This document shows, one piece after another, positions 9,245-16,676 of a DNA stretch of 64,000 nucleotides. The notes below the pieces were generated by a model that had not been told where the DNA came from, did not search any database, and was given only the letters and a program-made list of their open reading frames with translations. How positions within the stretch are numbered: position 1 is the first letter of the stretch; every line of letters starts with the position of its first letter. The stretch covers positions 62,001 to 126,000 of the forward strand of contig DATBHG010000031.1 of the NCBI GenBank assembly GCA_036557665.1. Direction: 5' to 3'. The DNA comes from VAZQ01 sp036557665. GTDB lineage: Bacteria; Pseudomonadota; Alphaproteobacteria; Rhizobiales; Xanthobacteraceae. Both the position numbers and the translations under genes were made by a program.

Positions 9245-9636
9245 CCGAACAAGTATAGCGCTGTTGCCGTGGGCAGCGCAGCGGCCCCACACGCATTAAT
9301 ATAGGCTCGGTTTCCCCGCCCTGTCGCCGGGCGCAGAGGGGTACGGACGCGGAGGGTTCGGGAATAGAGGGAACAGAGGGGTCAGGCCCTAGCCGGCGCT
9401 ACCGGTTCGGTTATGGTCCGAGCCCTGCGGTTGCGCCCAGGAAAGAGGCCAGGGCGTTTCGCGCCAGCGCGGGTTTCACCAGACCGGAGCCCGCACTGCG
9501 CTTCCTTTCGGCGATCCGCCGTCCGACAGGGTCGCGTTGCGGCAGATCGCGTTGTGGCAGGCTTTTCAAGCACCGTCACAATTGCTACATGGATGGACGC
9601 GAGGTCGGCCCTCGCTTTTGCTTTCTCTCAACTTGG
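9245..9636. other. Non-coding stretch before the initiator tRNA
   Basis: About 390 bases without a supportable gene, separating the CHAD gene start from the tRNA. It should hold promoters for both, but no clear -35/-10 pair could be assigned. Open frames here lack start signals and family features. Confidence 0.5.
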
Positions 9637-9713
<77 letters not shown>

Positions 9714-9720
9714 AACAACA

Positions 9721-9753
9721 AGCCCGCCGCGTCAATGCGTTGGCGGGTTTTTT
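9721..9753 (+). terminator. Intrinsic terminator of the tRNA
   Basis: GCCCGCC and GGCGGGT arms around a 13-base loop, followed by a run of T (9748-9753), eight bases after the tRNA CCA end. A typical rho-independent terminator. Confidence 0.85.
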
Positions 9754-9959
9754 CATCTGAAAAAATCGCTGGGTTGTGCGCGAAAAGCGTTAATGCGCAG
9801 AAATGCCATGAAAATCAATGCTTTTTCGTCGCGTCCATGTCGCATGATCGGCACTGAAATGCGGTCGTCTGTTCGCACCACGTTTCCGGTGCGAGTTGGG
9901 CTGATTTGACTTCCGCCGGTTCGTTGCTATGTCGGTGACGCGACGAGGGAACCCCCAAC

Positions 9960-10289
9960 ATGAGCAATGAGAAACTGGAAGGGCGCATTCGCGCCATTGA
10001 GGCCATACTGCTCGAGCTTCCCGAAGTAACCCCGGACATTATCGAAGCTGCCAAGGCCCGCATCAGGGACCCGAAGCGTCAGCGCGAGCCAAAGCTTGCG
10101 GAAGCGATGCTGCAGATCGGAGGCCATCTGGACGAGCCCGCCGAAAAGGCGCTCGATAATCTTAAATATCAAGCCGAGCAGAGACGAGCGGGGGCACGGT
10201 CAAACCGCGCGTCGCCTCGCGATAAGGATAGCCACGCGACTTCGTCCAGCAATATCATTCCCGCTGTTGGTCCTTCCAGAAATCGCTGA
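9960..10289 (+). CDS. Small hypothetical protein
   Basis: 109 residues, unrecognised. The first 75 residues are charged and helix-prone (RIRAIEAILLELPEV, then IIEAAKARIRDP), consistent with a soluble helical protein. The last 30 are low-complexity and overlap decayed integrase sequence on the other strand, so the true C-terminus may have been replaced. An AGGGA element 7-12 bases before the ATG supports this start. It lies between the tRNA terminator and the integrase remnant. Confidence 0.5.
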   Translation: MSNEKLEGRIRAIEAILLELPEVTPDIIEAAKARIRDPKRQREPKLAEAMLQIGGHLDEPAEKALDNLKYQAEQRRAGARSNRASPRDKDSHATSSSNIIPAVGPSRNR

Positions 10290-10690
10290 GCCGGTCCGGC
10301 GCCAGTCCGTATACGGGACGTGGGCTGAATGTTGCTGTGCCCAAGGCTTGCAGCGAACGGGTGTCGCGTCCTGCGTTCGCCAGCGCGTACCTACAGGCAT
10401 GTCAGGTGCGGATGGACCTTTAAGCCAACGGCAGCCGTGCCCGCCCGTCATCATCCGGGCGAAACCAGCAGCGGTGAACGGTATGCCCCGCTCGCTTACG
10501 AACACGAGCGGGCTGGCCGCGCTCTCGCGCTGCAAGCGGCGCAAAGCGCGTAGCTCCATGCCGGTCAGGGGGTGAACGCTTGGGGTGCCTCCCTTGACCC
10601 GGCGGACGTGCAGAACGGCACGGCGGAAATCGACCTGGTCGCAACGCAAGGCGATCAGTTCGGACGCGCGTAGGCCTCGAGCTAAGGATG
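10262..10690 (-). pseudogene. Decayed tyrosine recombinase/integrase fragment
   Basis: Reading leftward, LARGLRASELIALRCDQVDF is the box I region with its catalytic Arg, followed by LHVRRVKGGTPSVHPL. After FARMM the frame breaks: VHPH, then in another frame YALANAGRDTRSLQALG, then LAPDRLSDFWKDQQ. These are the pieces of a normal core ending (HPHMLRHACG..LANAG..TR.LQ..LGH...TVRYTELAPDRF..FW) with deletions and shifts. The N-terminal domain is absent; the remnant starts next to the antitoxin gene. It is non-functional and marks an old integration event near the initiator tRNA. Confidence 0.85.
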
Positions 10691-10699
10691 TGCACGTGC

Positions 10700-11029
10700 T
10701 CACGCGTGGATGCGCGTTTCGGGTTCAACCGACAGCCGCAACCCCACGGTCTTGAGCACGGCGAGCAAGGTCTTGAGCGTCGGGTTGCCTTTGGGCGAGA
10801 GCGCGCGGTAGAGCGACTCGCGGCTGATCCCCGCCTCGGCCGCCACCGCGCCGAGACCGCCATAGGCTTCCGCCACCGTGCGCAGAGCCAAGAGGCCCGC
10901 GGCGCGGTCGTCTGGATCGTCGAGAGATTGCAGCGCCGCCTTCAAATATTCCATCGCGAGCTCGCGGTTGGCGGCGAGCTCGGCGATCTCCGCCGCATGG
11001 TGAGAACGCGATGCCTTGAATTTTTTCAT
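10700..11029 (-). CDS. HigA-type antitoxin with HTH domain
   Basis: 109-residue antidote of the HI1420/HigA-2-like addiction family. The C-terminal half holds a Cro/C1-type helix-turn-helix (GAVAAEAGISRESLYRALSPKGNPTLKTLL). The N-terminal half starts with the typical MKKFKASRSHHAAEIAEL. Its ATG overlaps the toxin stop by four bases (ATGA), so the toxin comes first, as is normal for this family. An in-frame ATG nine codons earlier lies in the toxin and was not chosen. It should neutralise the toxin and repress the operon. Confidence 0.85.
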   Translation of the reverse strand: MKKFKASRSHHAAEIAELAANRELAMEYLKAALQSLDDPDDRAAGLLALRTVAEAYGGLGAVAAEAGISRESLYRALSPKGNPTLKTLLAVLKTVGLRLSVEPETRIHA

Positions 11030-11349
11030 CGCTGCCTCCGCTTCCATTCCGCCCACAATTCCTTGGCCCGCTTGATATCCGCCTGTTGGCTTGACTTGTC
11101 ACCGCCTGTGAGCAGCAGCACCACCACCGTGCCACGCCGGGCGCAATAAACGCGATGGCCAGGCCCGACATGGATGCGCAATTCCGGGACGCCTTCGCCT
11201 ACCGGCTTGCAATCCCCGAAATTGCCGAGCGCCAAGTGATTGAGACGCACCCGGATGCGCGCCTGCGCTTTCAGGTCGCGCAAGCCGTTCAGCCACTCAC
11301 AGAAAGGCTCGCGGACGTCCTCGCGCCGGTATCGCAGCAGTTGGAACAT
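11026..11349 (-). CDS. HigB-type toxin (RelE/ParE fold, phage Gp49-like)
   Basis: 107-residue toxin with the family sequence FCEWLNGLRDLKAQARIRVRL, then GNFGDCKPVGEGVPELRIH, GHRVYCARRG and VVVLLLTGGDKSSQQADI. Such proteins cleave mRNA on the ribosome or are close relatives of those that do. The gene is intact and is followed by its antitoxin with a four-base overlap, giving a complete HigBA-type module. The 274 bases upstream (11350-11623) hold no recognisable gene and should include its promoter. Confidence 0.87.
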   Translation of the reverse strand: MFQLLRYRREDVREPFCEWLNGLRDLKAQARIRVRLNHLALGNFGDCKPVGEGVPELRIHVGPGHRVYCARRGTVVVLLLTGGDKSSQQADIKRAKELWAEWKRRQR

Positions 11350-11623
11350 GGTGGTTTTGTAGCTTAAAAGCTACCCTTGTCGTCCTTGTTCGACGAAAGG
11401 GGCGGGCCTTACGGTGGGGTCTCGTTCATCCTCCTCCACCTTGGCCGAATGACCTGCCGCGCACTCCCGGCCATTCCGGGGCGTGCCCATTCCCATCCCT
11501 TCAGCGGTCTGGCGCCAACCTGCCTGGTGGCGCGACTTGTCCGTTGCCCAGGGGTTCGGCCCGGACAGTCCCGGCTCGCCACGCGGTCGTCTCGACAACC
11601 CTCCGCATTCTTTGTCGTGAGCT

Positions 11624-12073
11624 TCATTTGCCGGCCGGCAACTTTCGGAATGGATCGATTACGGCTACGTCCATTGGCGTGAAATGGCGCTCATTGCGCG
11701 AAAGGATCGTCAAGCCGTGGCGACGGGCCGTTGCAGCAATAGCGACATCTGCAAAGCCAGGAGAATGACCGCGGCCGCGGGCGAGATGCGCCAGGACACC
11801 GGCAATCTCGGCCGTTGCGGTATCGAATGGCAGCACCCGATCGCCGTAAAGATGCAGCACGGTTTGCAGCCAAGCTGATAAATCAGAGGCTTTCCGTTTG
11901 GCACCCTCGCGCTTGGCCTTCGCGATGCCGCCGGCGATCTCCGCGATGGCGACCGCTGACAGGAAAAGGTCGTCGGAGTGTGCGTGCATCCACTGAATGA
12001 TCTCGGGACGCGTCACGGCGGCAGTGGGTGCGGTGGCCGAGATGACGTTGGTATCGACCAGGTAGCGCGTCAC
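11624..12073 (-). CDS. VapC-type PIN-domain toxin
   Basis: 149-residue PIN-domain ribonuclease. Acidic active-site residues are visible: D7 in LVDTN, E45 in AIAEIAGGI and D108 in GFADVAIAATA, followed by the usual LTILSRNERHF and a C-terminal VIDPF strand. It probably cleaves tRNA or rRNA. Its start overlaps the end of the antitoxin gene by four bases, so the two are translationally coupled. Confidence 0.9.
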   Translation of the reverse strand: MTRYLVDTNVISATAPTAAVTRPEIIQWMHAHSDDLFLSAVAIAEIAGGIAKAKREGAKRKASDLSAWLQTVLHLYGDRVLPFDTATAEIAGVLAHLARGRGHSPGFADVAIAATARRHGLTILSRNERHFTPMDVAVIDPFRKLPAGK

Positions 12074-12312
12074 AGGCCCGCATCGCGCATCGGTGTACGA
12101 TTGCGCTTCGGAACATCCTCCCCTTCAATCGGTGCCGACATCAAAAGACGACCGAAAGAAGGTACGCGCGATAGCCGTTCCCAGTCCGCGAAGCCAAGCA
12201 CCACCGCCTCGGGCTTCCCGTGCCGCGTGATGACGGATGGCTTGCCTCGGGTAGCCTGATCTACTACGGCCGACAGGCTCGCCTTGGCATCCTTCAATTG
12301 AATCTTTCGCAT
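12070..12312 (-). CDS. Phd/YefM-type antitoxin
   Basis: 80-residue antitoxin with the Phd/YefM DNA-binding start (QLKDAKASLSAVVDQATRGKPSVITRHGKPEAVVL) and a C-terminal, probably disordered toxin-binding tail. AGGA lies just upstream of the ATG. It is the first gene of the operon, followed by the PIN toxin. A near-perfect operator palindrome begins eight bases upstream of the start codon, which points to autoregulation. Confidence 0.9.
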   Translation of the reverse strand: MRKIQLKDAKASLSAVVDQATRGKPSVITRHGKPEAVVLGFADWERLSRVPSFGRLLMSAPIEGEDVPKRNRTPMRDAGL

Positions 12313-12319
12313 GACATCC

Positions 12320-12346
12320 TGTATATGACCATGGTGGTCATATACA
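12320..12346. promoter_or_regulatory. Autoregulatory operator of the VapBC-type module
   Basis: Perfect 12-base inverted repeat TGTATATGACCA and its complement with a TGG spacer, immediately upstream of the antitoxin ribosome-binding site. It contains TATA-rich text that may overlap the -10 region. The position and symmetry are what is expected for Phd-family repression. Regulation itself is inferred. Confidence 0.8.
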
Positions 12347-12403
12347 TGGGGCTGGCTCGGCCGACAAGAAGATGCCCTCGCTGAGCTGCGACGCGCTGCC
12401 AGT

Positions 12404-12427
12404 CGCGATCAGCCTTCATGACCTTTC
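12404..12427. repeat. 24-base direct repeat, copy 1
   Basis: Identical over 24 bases to 13192-13215 (core CAGCCTTCATGACCTTTC). Copy 2 is the natural 3' end of the HAD gene. Copy 1 is detached, 764 bases away, across the cupin gene and two decayed genes. Confidence 0.85.
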
Positions 12428-12442
12428 GTGAAGACGTGTGCG

Positions 12443-12838
12443 TCAACGGCGGTACTTTTCATCACTGACGTGCTCCAGCCACTCGACAGCTTTGCCATTC
12501 AGCATTTCCTGAATGGCAATGTGAGTCATAGCTGTAGTGGGCGTGGCCCCGTGCCAATGCTTCTCGCCGGGCGGGAACCAGACCACGTCGCCGGACCGAA
12601 TTTCTTCGACTGGCCCACCCTCCCGTTGAACCCAACCGCAGCCAAACGTGACGATCAGAGTTTGGCCAAGGGGATGCGTATGCCACGCCGTCCGCGCGCC
12701 CGGCTCGAACGTGACGCTCGCGCCAGAAGCGCGCGCCGGCTCCGGCGCCTGAAATACGGGGTCGATCCGAACGGAGCCGGTGAACCAGTCAGCGGGCCCC
12801 TTGTTGGATGGCTGCGAGCCACCGCGCTTGATGTCCAT
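12443..12838 (-). CDS. Cupin-domain protein
   Basis: 131-residue single-domain cupin. Motif 1 is in GARTAWHTHPLGQTLIV and motif 2 in GDVVWFPPGEKHWHGATP, giving the usual His metal ligands and a small beta-barrel. Proteins of this length and text are often annotated as cupin or mandelonitrile-lyase-like; the reaction is not predictable. It lies inside the segment bounded by the 24-base direct repeats, so it may have arrived or been rearranged with that segment. Confidence 0.85.
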   Translation of the reverse strand: MDIKRGGSQPSNKGPADWFTGSVRIDPVFQAPEPARASGASVTFEPGARTAWHTHPLGQTLIVTFGCGWVQREGGPVEEIRSGDVVWFPPGEKHWHGATPTTAMTHIAIQEMLNGKAVEWLEHVSDEKYRR

Positions 12839-12884
12839 AGACCTTCTCCTTCGTTTGGTGCCTTTCCGGCTGCCGTCGGTCGTC

Positions 12885-12951
12885 CAAAGATTTTGGAACC
12901 GGCAGGTGCAAGCTCAGTATAGCGCACCGTGTGCTGAATAAGGACTGCCAA
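12885..12951 (-). pseudogene. Integrase 3'-end remnant
   Basis: Short stretch reading IQHTVRYTELAPAGSKIFGR on the minus strand, matching the last catalytic-Tyr region of phage-type integrases (..NIQHTVRYTELsP.RFkdFW). Only this tail is present, directly before the cupin gene promoter side. It is the second piece of the same integrase family in this accessory zone. Confidence 0.7.
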
Positions 12952-13073
12952 ATGCCATTCAAGCTCACCGGTAAGCTGACCAGCTGACCCTCAGCATCGA
13001 GCGACCGAAGCTGACGCCGCAGGACGTGAAGAAGCTGGTGGAAGGTCACCGTGACGCGCAGGATGCCAAATAA
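12952..13073 (+). pseudogene. Small gene frameshifted by an 8-base tandem duplication
   Basis: The ATG at 12952 reads MPFKLTGKLTS then stops. AGCTGACC is present twice in tandem (12974-12981 and 12982-12989). Removing one copy restores a continuous 37-residue frame that goes on as LSIERPKLTPQDVKKLVEG and ends ..HRDAQDAK at the TAA of 13071-13073. The restored product is a basic, helix-forming mini-protein of unknown role. The duplication is visible in the sequence; that the intact form is a real gene is inference. Confidence 0.65.
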
Positions 13074-13097
13074 GCGGCTGCGCCATACCAAAAATGA

Positions 13098-13119
13098 CCG
13101 AGGGTGAGCGTACCCTCGG
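13098..13119. terminator. Stem-loop after the broken mini-gene
   Basis: Perfect 8-base stem CCGAGGGT / ACCCTCGG with a 6-base loop. A T-run follows only after 17 more bases (13137-13142), so it may be an intrinsic terminator with a second short stem, or just a hairpin. Confidence 0.5.
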
Positions 13120-13191
13120 CCGGCGCACGGCGGCCCTTTTTTGCGTAGTTGCACCGCAAGGAGTGCAAGCGGGGCGCGCGCTGCCGGCCGC

Positions 13192-13215
13192 CGCGATCAG
13201 CCTTCATGACCTTTC
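13192..13215. repeat. 24-base direct repeat, copy 2
   Basis: Same 24 bases as 12404-12427. Here it encodes the last residues and stop of the HAD gene (..GHEG), so this is the original location. Confidence 0.85.
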
Positions 13216-13688
13216 AGAATCGAATGGAGATTTTGAAACAGGCGCCCGAGCCTGTTGTGCCGCATGTCGTCATTCGTCCTGCCTGACAAATAGGCTTCGA
13301 GACCTTCGACAATGTCGTCGGTCAGGCCGTCCGCCGAGCTTGGCTGAAACAGCGGGAGCCGGTCGAGCTCATCGTCCTCATCATCGACGACTGCAAAGCG
13401 TTTCACCTCGGGATGCTCTTTCAACCAGGCGAGAATCTCGTCCCGCCTGGGCTGCTCCGGCAGATCGGGTATCACATCGATGAACGGAATGCCCCAATGG
13501 CGTGCGCTGAAGAGGCCGGCGGGATCATAGCGCCAGGTTGACGAGAGAACCACCTTCGCTCCCGTGTGATCGATCAGACGCCTGAAGCGCTCGAGCAGGA
13601 CGGGATCGACGATGTAGGGCAATCTGCGCGGGTTCGACGTAGTCCTGCAATTGAGGACACCGTCGATATCCAGAAAGATGACGTGCAT
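13197..13688 (-). CDS. HAD-superfamily protein (HAD_SAK-like)
   Basis: 163-residue HAD-fold protein. It starts MHVIFLDIDGVLNC, the DxDGVLN nucleophile loop. VLSSTWRYD supplies the motif II Thr/Ser region and FAVVDDEDDEL the acidic motif IV. The small size without a cap resembles HAD domains linked to RNA-repair proteins (Swiss-army-knife group) and other small nucleotidases. It is a stand-alone gene, divergent from nothing close. Substrate unknown. Confidence 0.8.
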   Translation of the reverse strand: MHVIFLDIDGVLNCRTTSNPRRLPYIVDPVLLERFRRLIDHTGAKVVLSSTWRYDPAGLFSARHWGIPFIDVIPDLPEQPRRDEILAWLKEHPEVKRFAVVDDEDDELDRLPLFQPSSADGLTDDIVEGLEAYLSGRTNDDMRHNRLGRLFQNLHSILKGHEG

Positions 13689-13754
13689 TCGAGGCGTGCT
13701 CTCTTTCCGGCCGCCGCGACCATCGAGCAGCGGCGGAGGCGACGAAAGTAAAAA

Positions 13755-14855
13755 CTACCGGTTGCTGAAAACCGCGTTCCCGAGTCCCGTGCCGATCGTG
13801 AAGATTCCCCAAGCAGCAACGTCCTGCATGAATGGCGCTTCACTCAAGCCTTGCACGACCGCATCATTGTGCATCAAGGCCACCGTCTCATGCTCGCCGA
13901 TCCTGGGAATGGCCTGCCGTATGGTATCCGGCAAATTGAAGCGGCTGCTTTCCCAATTGCCCGGAAGATTCTGTGCGCCGGTCTCGATCGACCCATCAGG
14001 CTCGATGCTGCCGGGGCACCCTATGCCGATGAAGGGCGCAAGCTTGAGGTCCGCTCTTTTTGCCCGGCTCAGCAGGCGGCGCAACATTTTGAGCAGCCCA
14101 TCGACAGCTTCATCGCGGTTCAATTTCTCGTCGCCATGGCGCCACAGCTCGAATTTCCATACTTTTGCTTTCGCCATGTCGGGAGGGCTCCGCATGCCGA
14201 AGCGGACGACCCCGGCGCGGATGTTCGTGCCGCCTATATCGACGGCGAGAATGGCGTCGTGAGCCTCGAACATCCAGGCAGGTGCGAGGTGCACCGCGCC
14301 GATCAGGCCCGCCTCGTGCGGATCGTTGCGGATGATCGCGATTTCCGTTTTCACCTTGTCCGTCTTCAACAGAACCGAGGTGCGCCCGATGGCCAACTCG
14401 CCGACCCGGCTGCGGCTGAAACCACCGCCGACGACGATCCGTTCGGCGTCTTTCCAGCTCTTGAGCTTCAAGAATCGACGCATCACCGCCGCGAGCTCCA
14501 GCGCAAACGATTCGATGGCACTTTGGATGACCCCGGCTGTTTCGGGCTCCCCCTTGGCGAGCAGCGCGTCCAGACGGCTTTTTGCAAGCTTCGTGGACGG
14601 GACCTCGCCGAAAGGATCCTCGCCGATCTCGCGCATCGGCTTGCGCCAGCTCTCGATGAATTGTCGAAACGCCTTCTTGCTGGCGCGGTCGCCGACGAAC
14701 CCTTCGTCGTCCGTCAATTTTACATTGTAGCTTACAACCTCGACGCTGGGCAGTTGCATGGACCCGTGCGTCAGGCCAACCGCGGCCGACGTTTCTTTCG
14801 CCATTGTCGAAATCCAACCGGTAGATATTGATTTTTGTTCCGGCTCAGCGGCCAT
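13755..14855 (-). CDS. Sugar-kinase-like (ROK/ASKHA) protein with circularly permuted motif order
   Basis: 366 residues from the ATG at 14855. In ordinary ROK kinases the order is phosphate-1 loop, GxPG, NxPGW, catalytic Asp, phosphate-2 loop, then a C-terminal GGG motif. Here the C-terminal-type motifs come first: IVVGGGF at 140-146 and NDPHEAGLIGA at 177-187. Then come LAVDIGGTNIRAG (203-215), GCPG (279-282), GAQNLPGNW (293-301), HNDAVVQGLSE with D331, and finally GTGLGN (355-360) six residues before the end. The zinc motif of ROK proteins is absent. Every nucleotide-binding element is present, so an active kinase is plausible; its sugar is unknown. From memory, related proteins occur in Bradyrhizobium. 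A TTG or ATG further upstream adds only low-complexity sequence. Confidence 0.8.
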   Translation of the reverse strand: MAAEPEQKSISTGWISTMAKETSAAVGLTHGSMQLPSVEVVSYNVKLTDDEGFVGDRASKKAFRQFIESWRKPMREIGEDPFGEVPSTKLAKSRLDALLAKGEPETAGVIQSAIESFALELAAVMRRFLKLKSWKDAERIVVGGGFSRSRVGELAIGRTSVLLKTDKVKTEIAIIRNDPHEAGLIGAVHLAPAWMFEAHDAILAVDIGGTNIRAGVVRFGMRSPPDMAKAKVWKFELWRHGDEKLNRDEAVDGLLKMLRRLLSRAKRADLKLAPFIGIGCPGSIEPDGSIETGAQNLPGNWESSRFNLPDTIRQAIPRIGEHETVALMHNDAVVQGLSEAPFMQDVAAWGIFTIGTGLGNAVFSNR

Positions 14856-15272
14856 TTTATTCCGACGCTCGTGCCTCTCACGAGCGCCAGCCGTTCTCCG
14901 CCGAGCCTGCTCGCCAGTCAGGCGATCGGCGACATCACGCTCCCTGCCGTTGCCGGGAAACGAATGGGCAGCGGCTGCTTCGATCTTGTTCCGCCAGCCG
15001 CTCACAATTGCGTCCGCGAAGATAGAGAGCGAGCAGATAGCCGTCAGCCGCCTCAACCGTGGCCGGCCATTACGGTCTGCTTTTCGACGCAGCCAAGAAA
15101 GAGGACGTCAGGCTCCTCCTCGTCCTCGGCCTCGTGACGGATGCGCAGCCGCCTGGTGCGTGCCGCTCGCGGAGGAAGCCTTTTCAGGTGCCGGCGCATA
15201 GCGCAGGAACGCGGCAGCAGCCGGCAGGTTCCTCGACAACAGGGAGAGGACGATGGCCAGAAATGATCTTGC
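14856..15272. other. Intergenic stretch without supportable gene
   Basis: About 415 bases upstream of the permuted kinase. Short open frames on both strands are Arg/Ala/Pro-rich, lack ribosome-binding sites and show no family features. It presumably contains the kinase promoter. Confidence 0.45.
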
Positions 15273-15824
15273 TCAGCCTGCATTGCGAACCAGCCGCCGC
15301 AGCACCCCGAAATCTTTTTCATCCCGGTACGGCGTCAAATCGAGACTGGACGGGACGCGGACCAGTCTTTCCGCCTCAATCGGCTTTTCGTATTTTTTCA
15401 TGAAGCGCTGATAGACCCACCAGGACACGCCCGCAGCTTTGACCGCGTCGCGTTCAGCCCGCACGGCGACCTGATGCGCGTGGACATAATGAAGGCGCAA
15501 TTCGTCAAGCAGGGCCTTCTCGACAATCTCGTGGGTCAGTAGGAAGGGATCCACGCGCACCTTCCTCGTGAGCCAACGGAACGACTTTGGAAGATGCCGG
15601 TCGATAAAGACGGTGTGCCCGTCCACGCTGTAGCCGGCAATGTAAGGGATGTCGTACTCCCGGTTGACGATCCGGATTCGGCGACGGATCGCCTGCACGA
15701 CATCCAGCAGGACCGCATCGTCGATGTCCTCCGACTTGTGGCGGACCTCCCGATCAAGTTTCATCGTGAAACCCGCATCTGAGGGCACCTTTTTTGCTTC
15801 AGCGACCTGCTCGCGTCGAGACAA
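15273..15824 (-). CDS. Conserved-looking hypothetical with HExxE and His-rich helix
   Basis: 183 residues, not assigned to a named family. A central segment LLTHEIVEKALLDELRLHY is followed by HAHQVAVRAER. This is a His-Glu helix with further His/Glu residues spaced as in zincin-like or putative metal-binding proteins (HEIVE rather than HExxH). Before it, YIAGYSVDGHTVFIDRHLP looks like a beta-hairpin. There is no signal peptide or membrane segment. It could be a small metalloprotease relative or a structural protein. The start ATG at 15824 gives a charged N-terminus. Confidence 0.65.
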   Translation of the reverse strand: MSRREQVAEAKKVPSDAGFTMKLDREVRHKSEDIDDAVLLDVVQAIRRRIRIVNREYDIPYIAGYSVDGHTVFIDRHLPKSFRWLTRKVRVDPFLLTHEIVEKALLDELRLHYVHAHQVAVRAERDAVKAAGVSWWVYQRFMKKYEKPIEAERLVRVPSSLDLTPYRDEKDFGVLRRLVRNAG

Positions 15825-15949
15825 CGAAGCTGGCGATGGCCGGTTCCTATCTCGTACGGGCGACTCATTGCGCCGCCCTCATTCGCAGCACCGCGCCGCA
15901 AGCAGGGCGAGGCAGTGCCTCGCCCTGCGAAATGTCGACGAAAGTACGC

Positions 15950-16579
15950 TCAGAGATCCTGCGTGCGCCGTTTCATGGCGTCGTCCCAGAGCTTGCCGCG
16001 ATCGTGGTCGAACACGAGAGCGGGATCCTCCGGGACCGCGATCCAGAATCCCTGCTCGAGCTCGTGCTCGAGCTGGCCGGCTCCCCACCCCGCATACCCG
16101 AAGGCGATCAGGACCTTTGCCGGACCCTGATGGTTGGCGATGTCACGCAGGATTTCTCGACTGTTGGTCATGGCGACACGCCCGTCGATCTCCATGGTCT
16201 CGGGGCGGCGATACTCCGCACTGTGGAGCACAAAGCCGAGCTCGGGCTGCACCGGGCCGCCGGCGAAAACGAGGGCGCTGCCCGTCACCGAGGCATTCTT
16301 CTCGCCCGTTGCCTCGAGCAGAGCCGCCAACGGCCTCTCCTCGATCGGCCGATTGATTGCGATCCCGAGCGCGCCCCGCGGGTCGTGCCTGACCATCAGT
16401 ATCACGGCCCGGTAAAACCGCGGATCGGTAATGGAAGGCGAAGCGACCAGAAGCTGCCCCGCGAGCGAAGCGCGCGGCGATGGCTCTGCGGGGCCCGGCA
16501 GCGCGGCGCGCAGGAGCGTGGGCGCCGCCAGAACCGCGGCAAGCAGCAGGCCGAAGCGCCCGATCCAAAGACAGCGCAT
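15950..16579 (-). CDS. YqgE/AlgH family protein with signal peptide
   Basis: UPF0301 family. SLAGQLLVASPSITDPRFYRAVILMVRHDPRGALGIAINRP is the standard family start and LIAFGYAGWGAGQLEHELEQGFWIAV the standard later block. Ordinary family members are cytosolic and begin at the LAGQLLVA strand. This one carries about 35 extra residues with MRCLWIGRFGLLLAAVLAAP, a convincing signal peptide or anchor, so it probably acts in the periplasm. The ATG at 16579 is chosen for that leader; a second ATG 12 codons upstream is possible. Function of the family is poorly known. Confidence 0.85.
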   Translation of the reverse strand: MRCLWIGRFGLLLAAVLAAPTLLRAALPGPAEPSPRASLAGQLLVASPSITDPRFYRAVILMVRHDPRGALGIAINRPIEERPLAALLEATGEKNASVTGSALVFAGGPVQPELGFVLHSAEYRRPETMEIDGRVAMTNSREILRDIANHQGPAKVLIAFGYAGWGAGQLEHELEQGFWIAVPEDPALVFDHDRGKLWDDAMKRRTQDL

Positions 16580-16676
16580 GAACGGTTCCGTCAGCTTCAC
16601 AATCCGGCCCGGCACCGGTTACGATGTCGGCCGAAATGCTCCGCAGCAGCGGGAGCACAGGTAGCAGGAGGAAGAC

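Noticed and set aside
11377..11682. 101-residue frame upstream of the HigBA-type module
   Set aside because: Mixed composition, no ribosome-binding site, crosses into the PIN toxin region antisense; not supported.
13851..14831. 326-residue plus-strand frame over the permuted kinase
   Set aside because: Antisense shadow; the minus-strand frame carries all kinase motifs.
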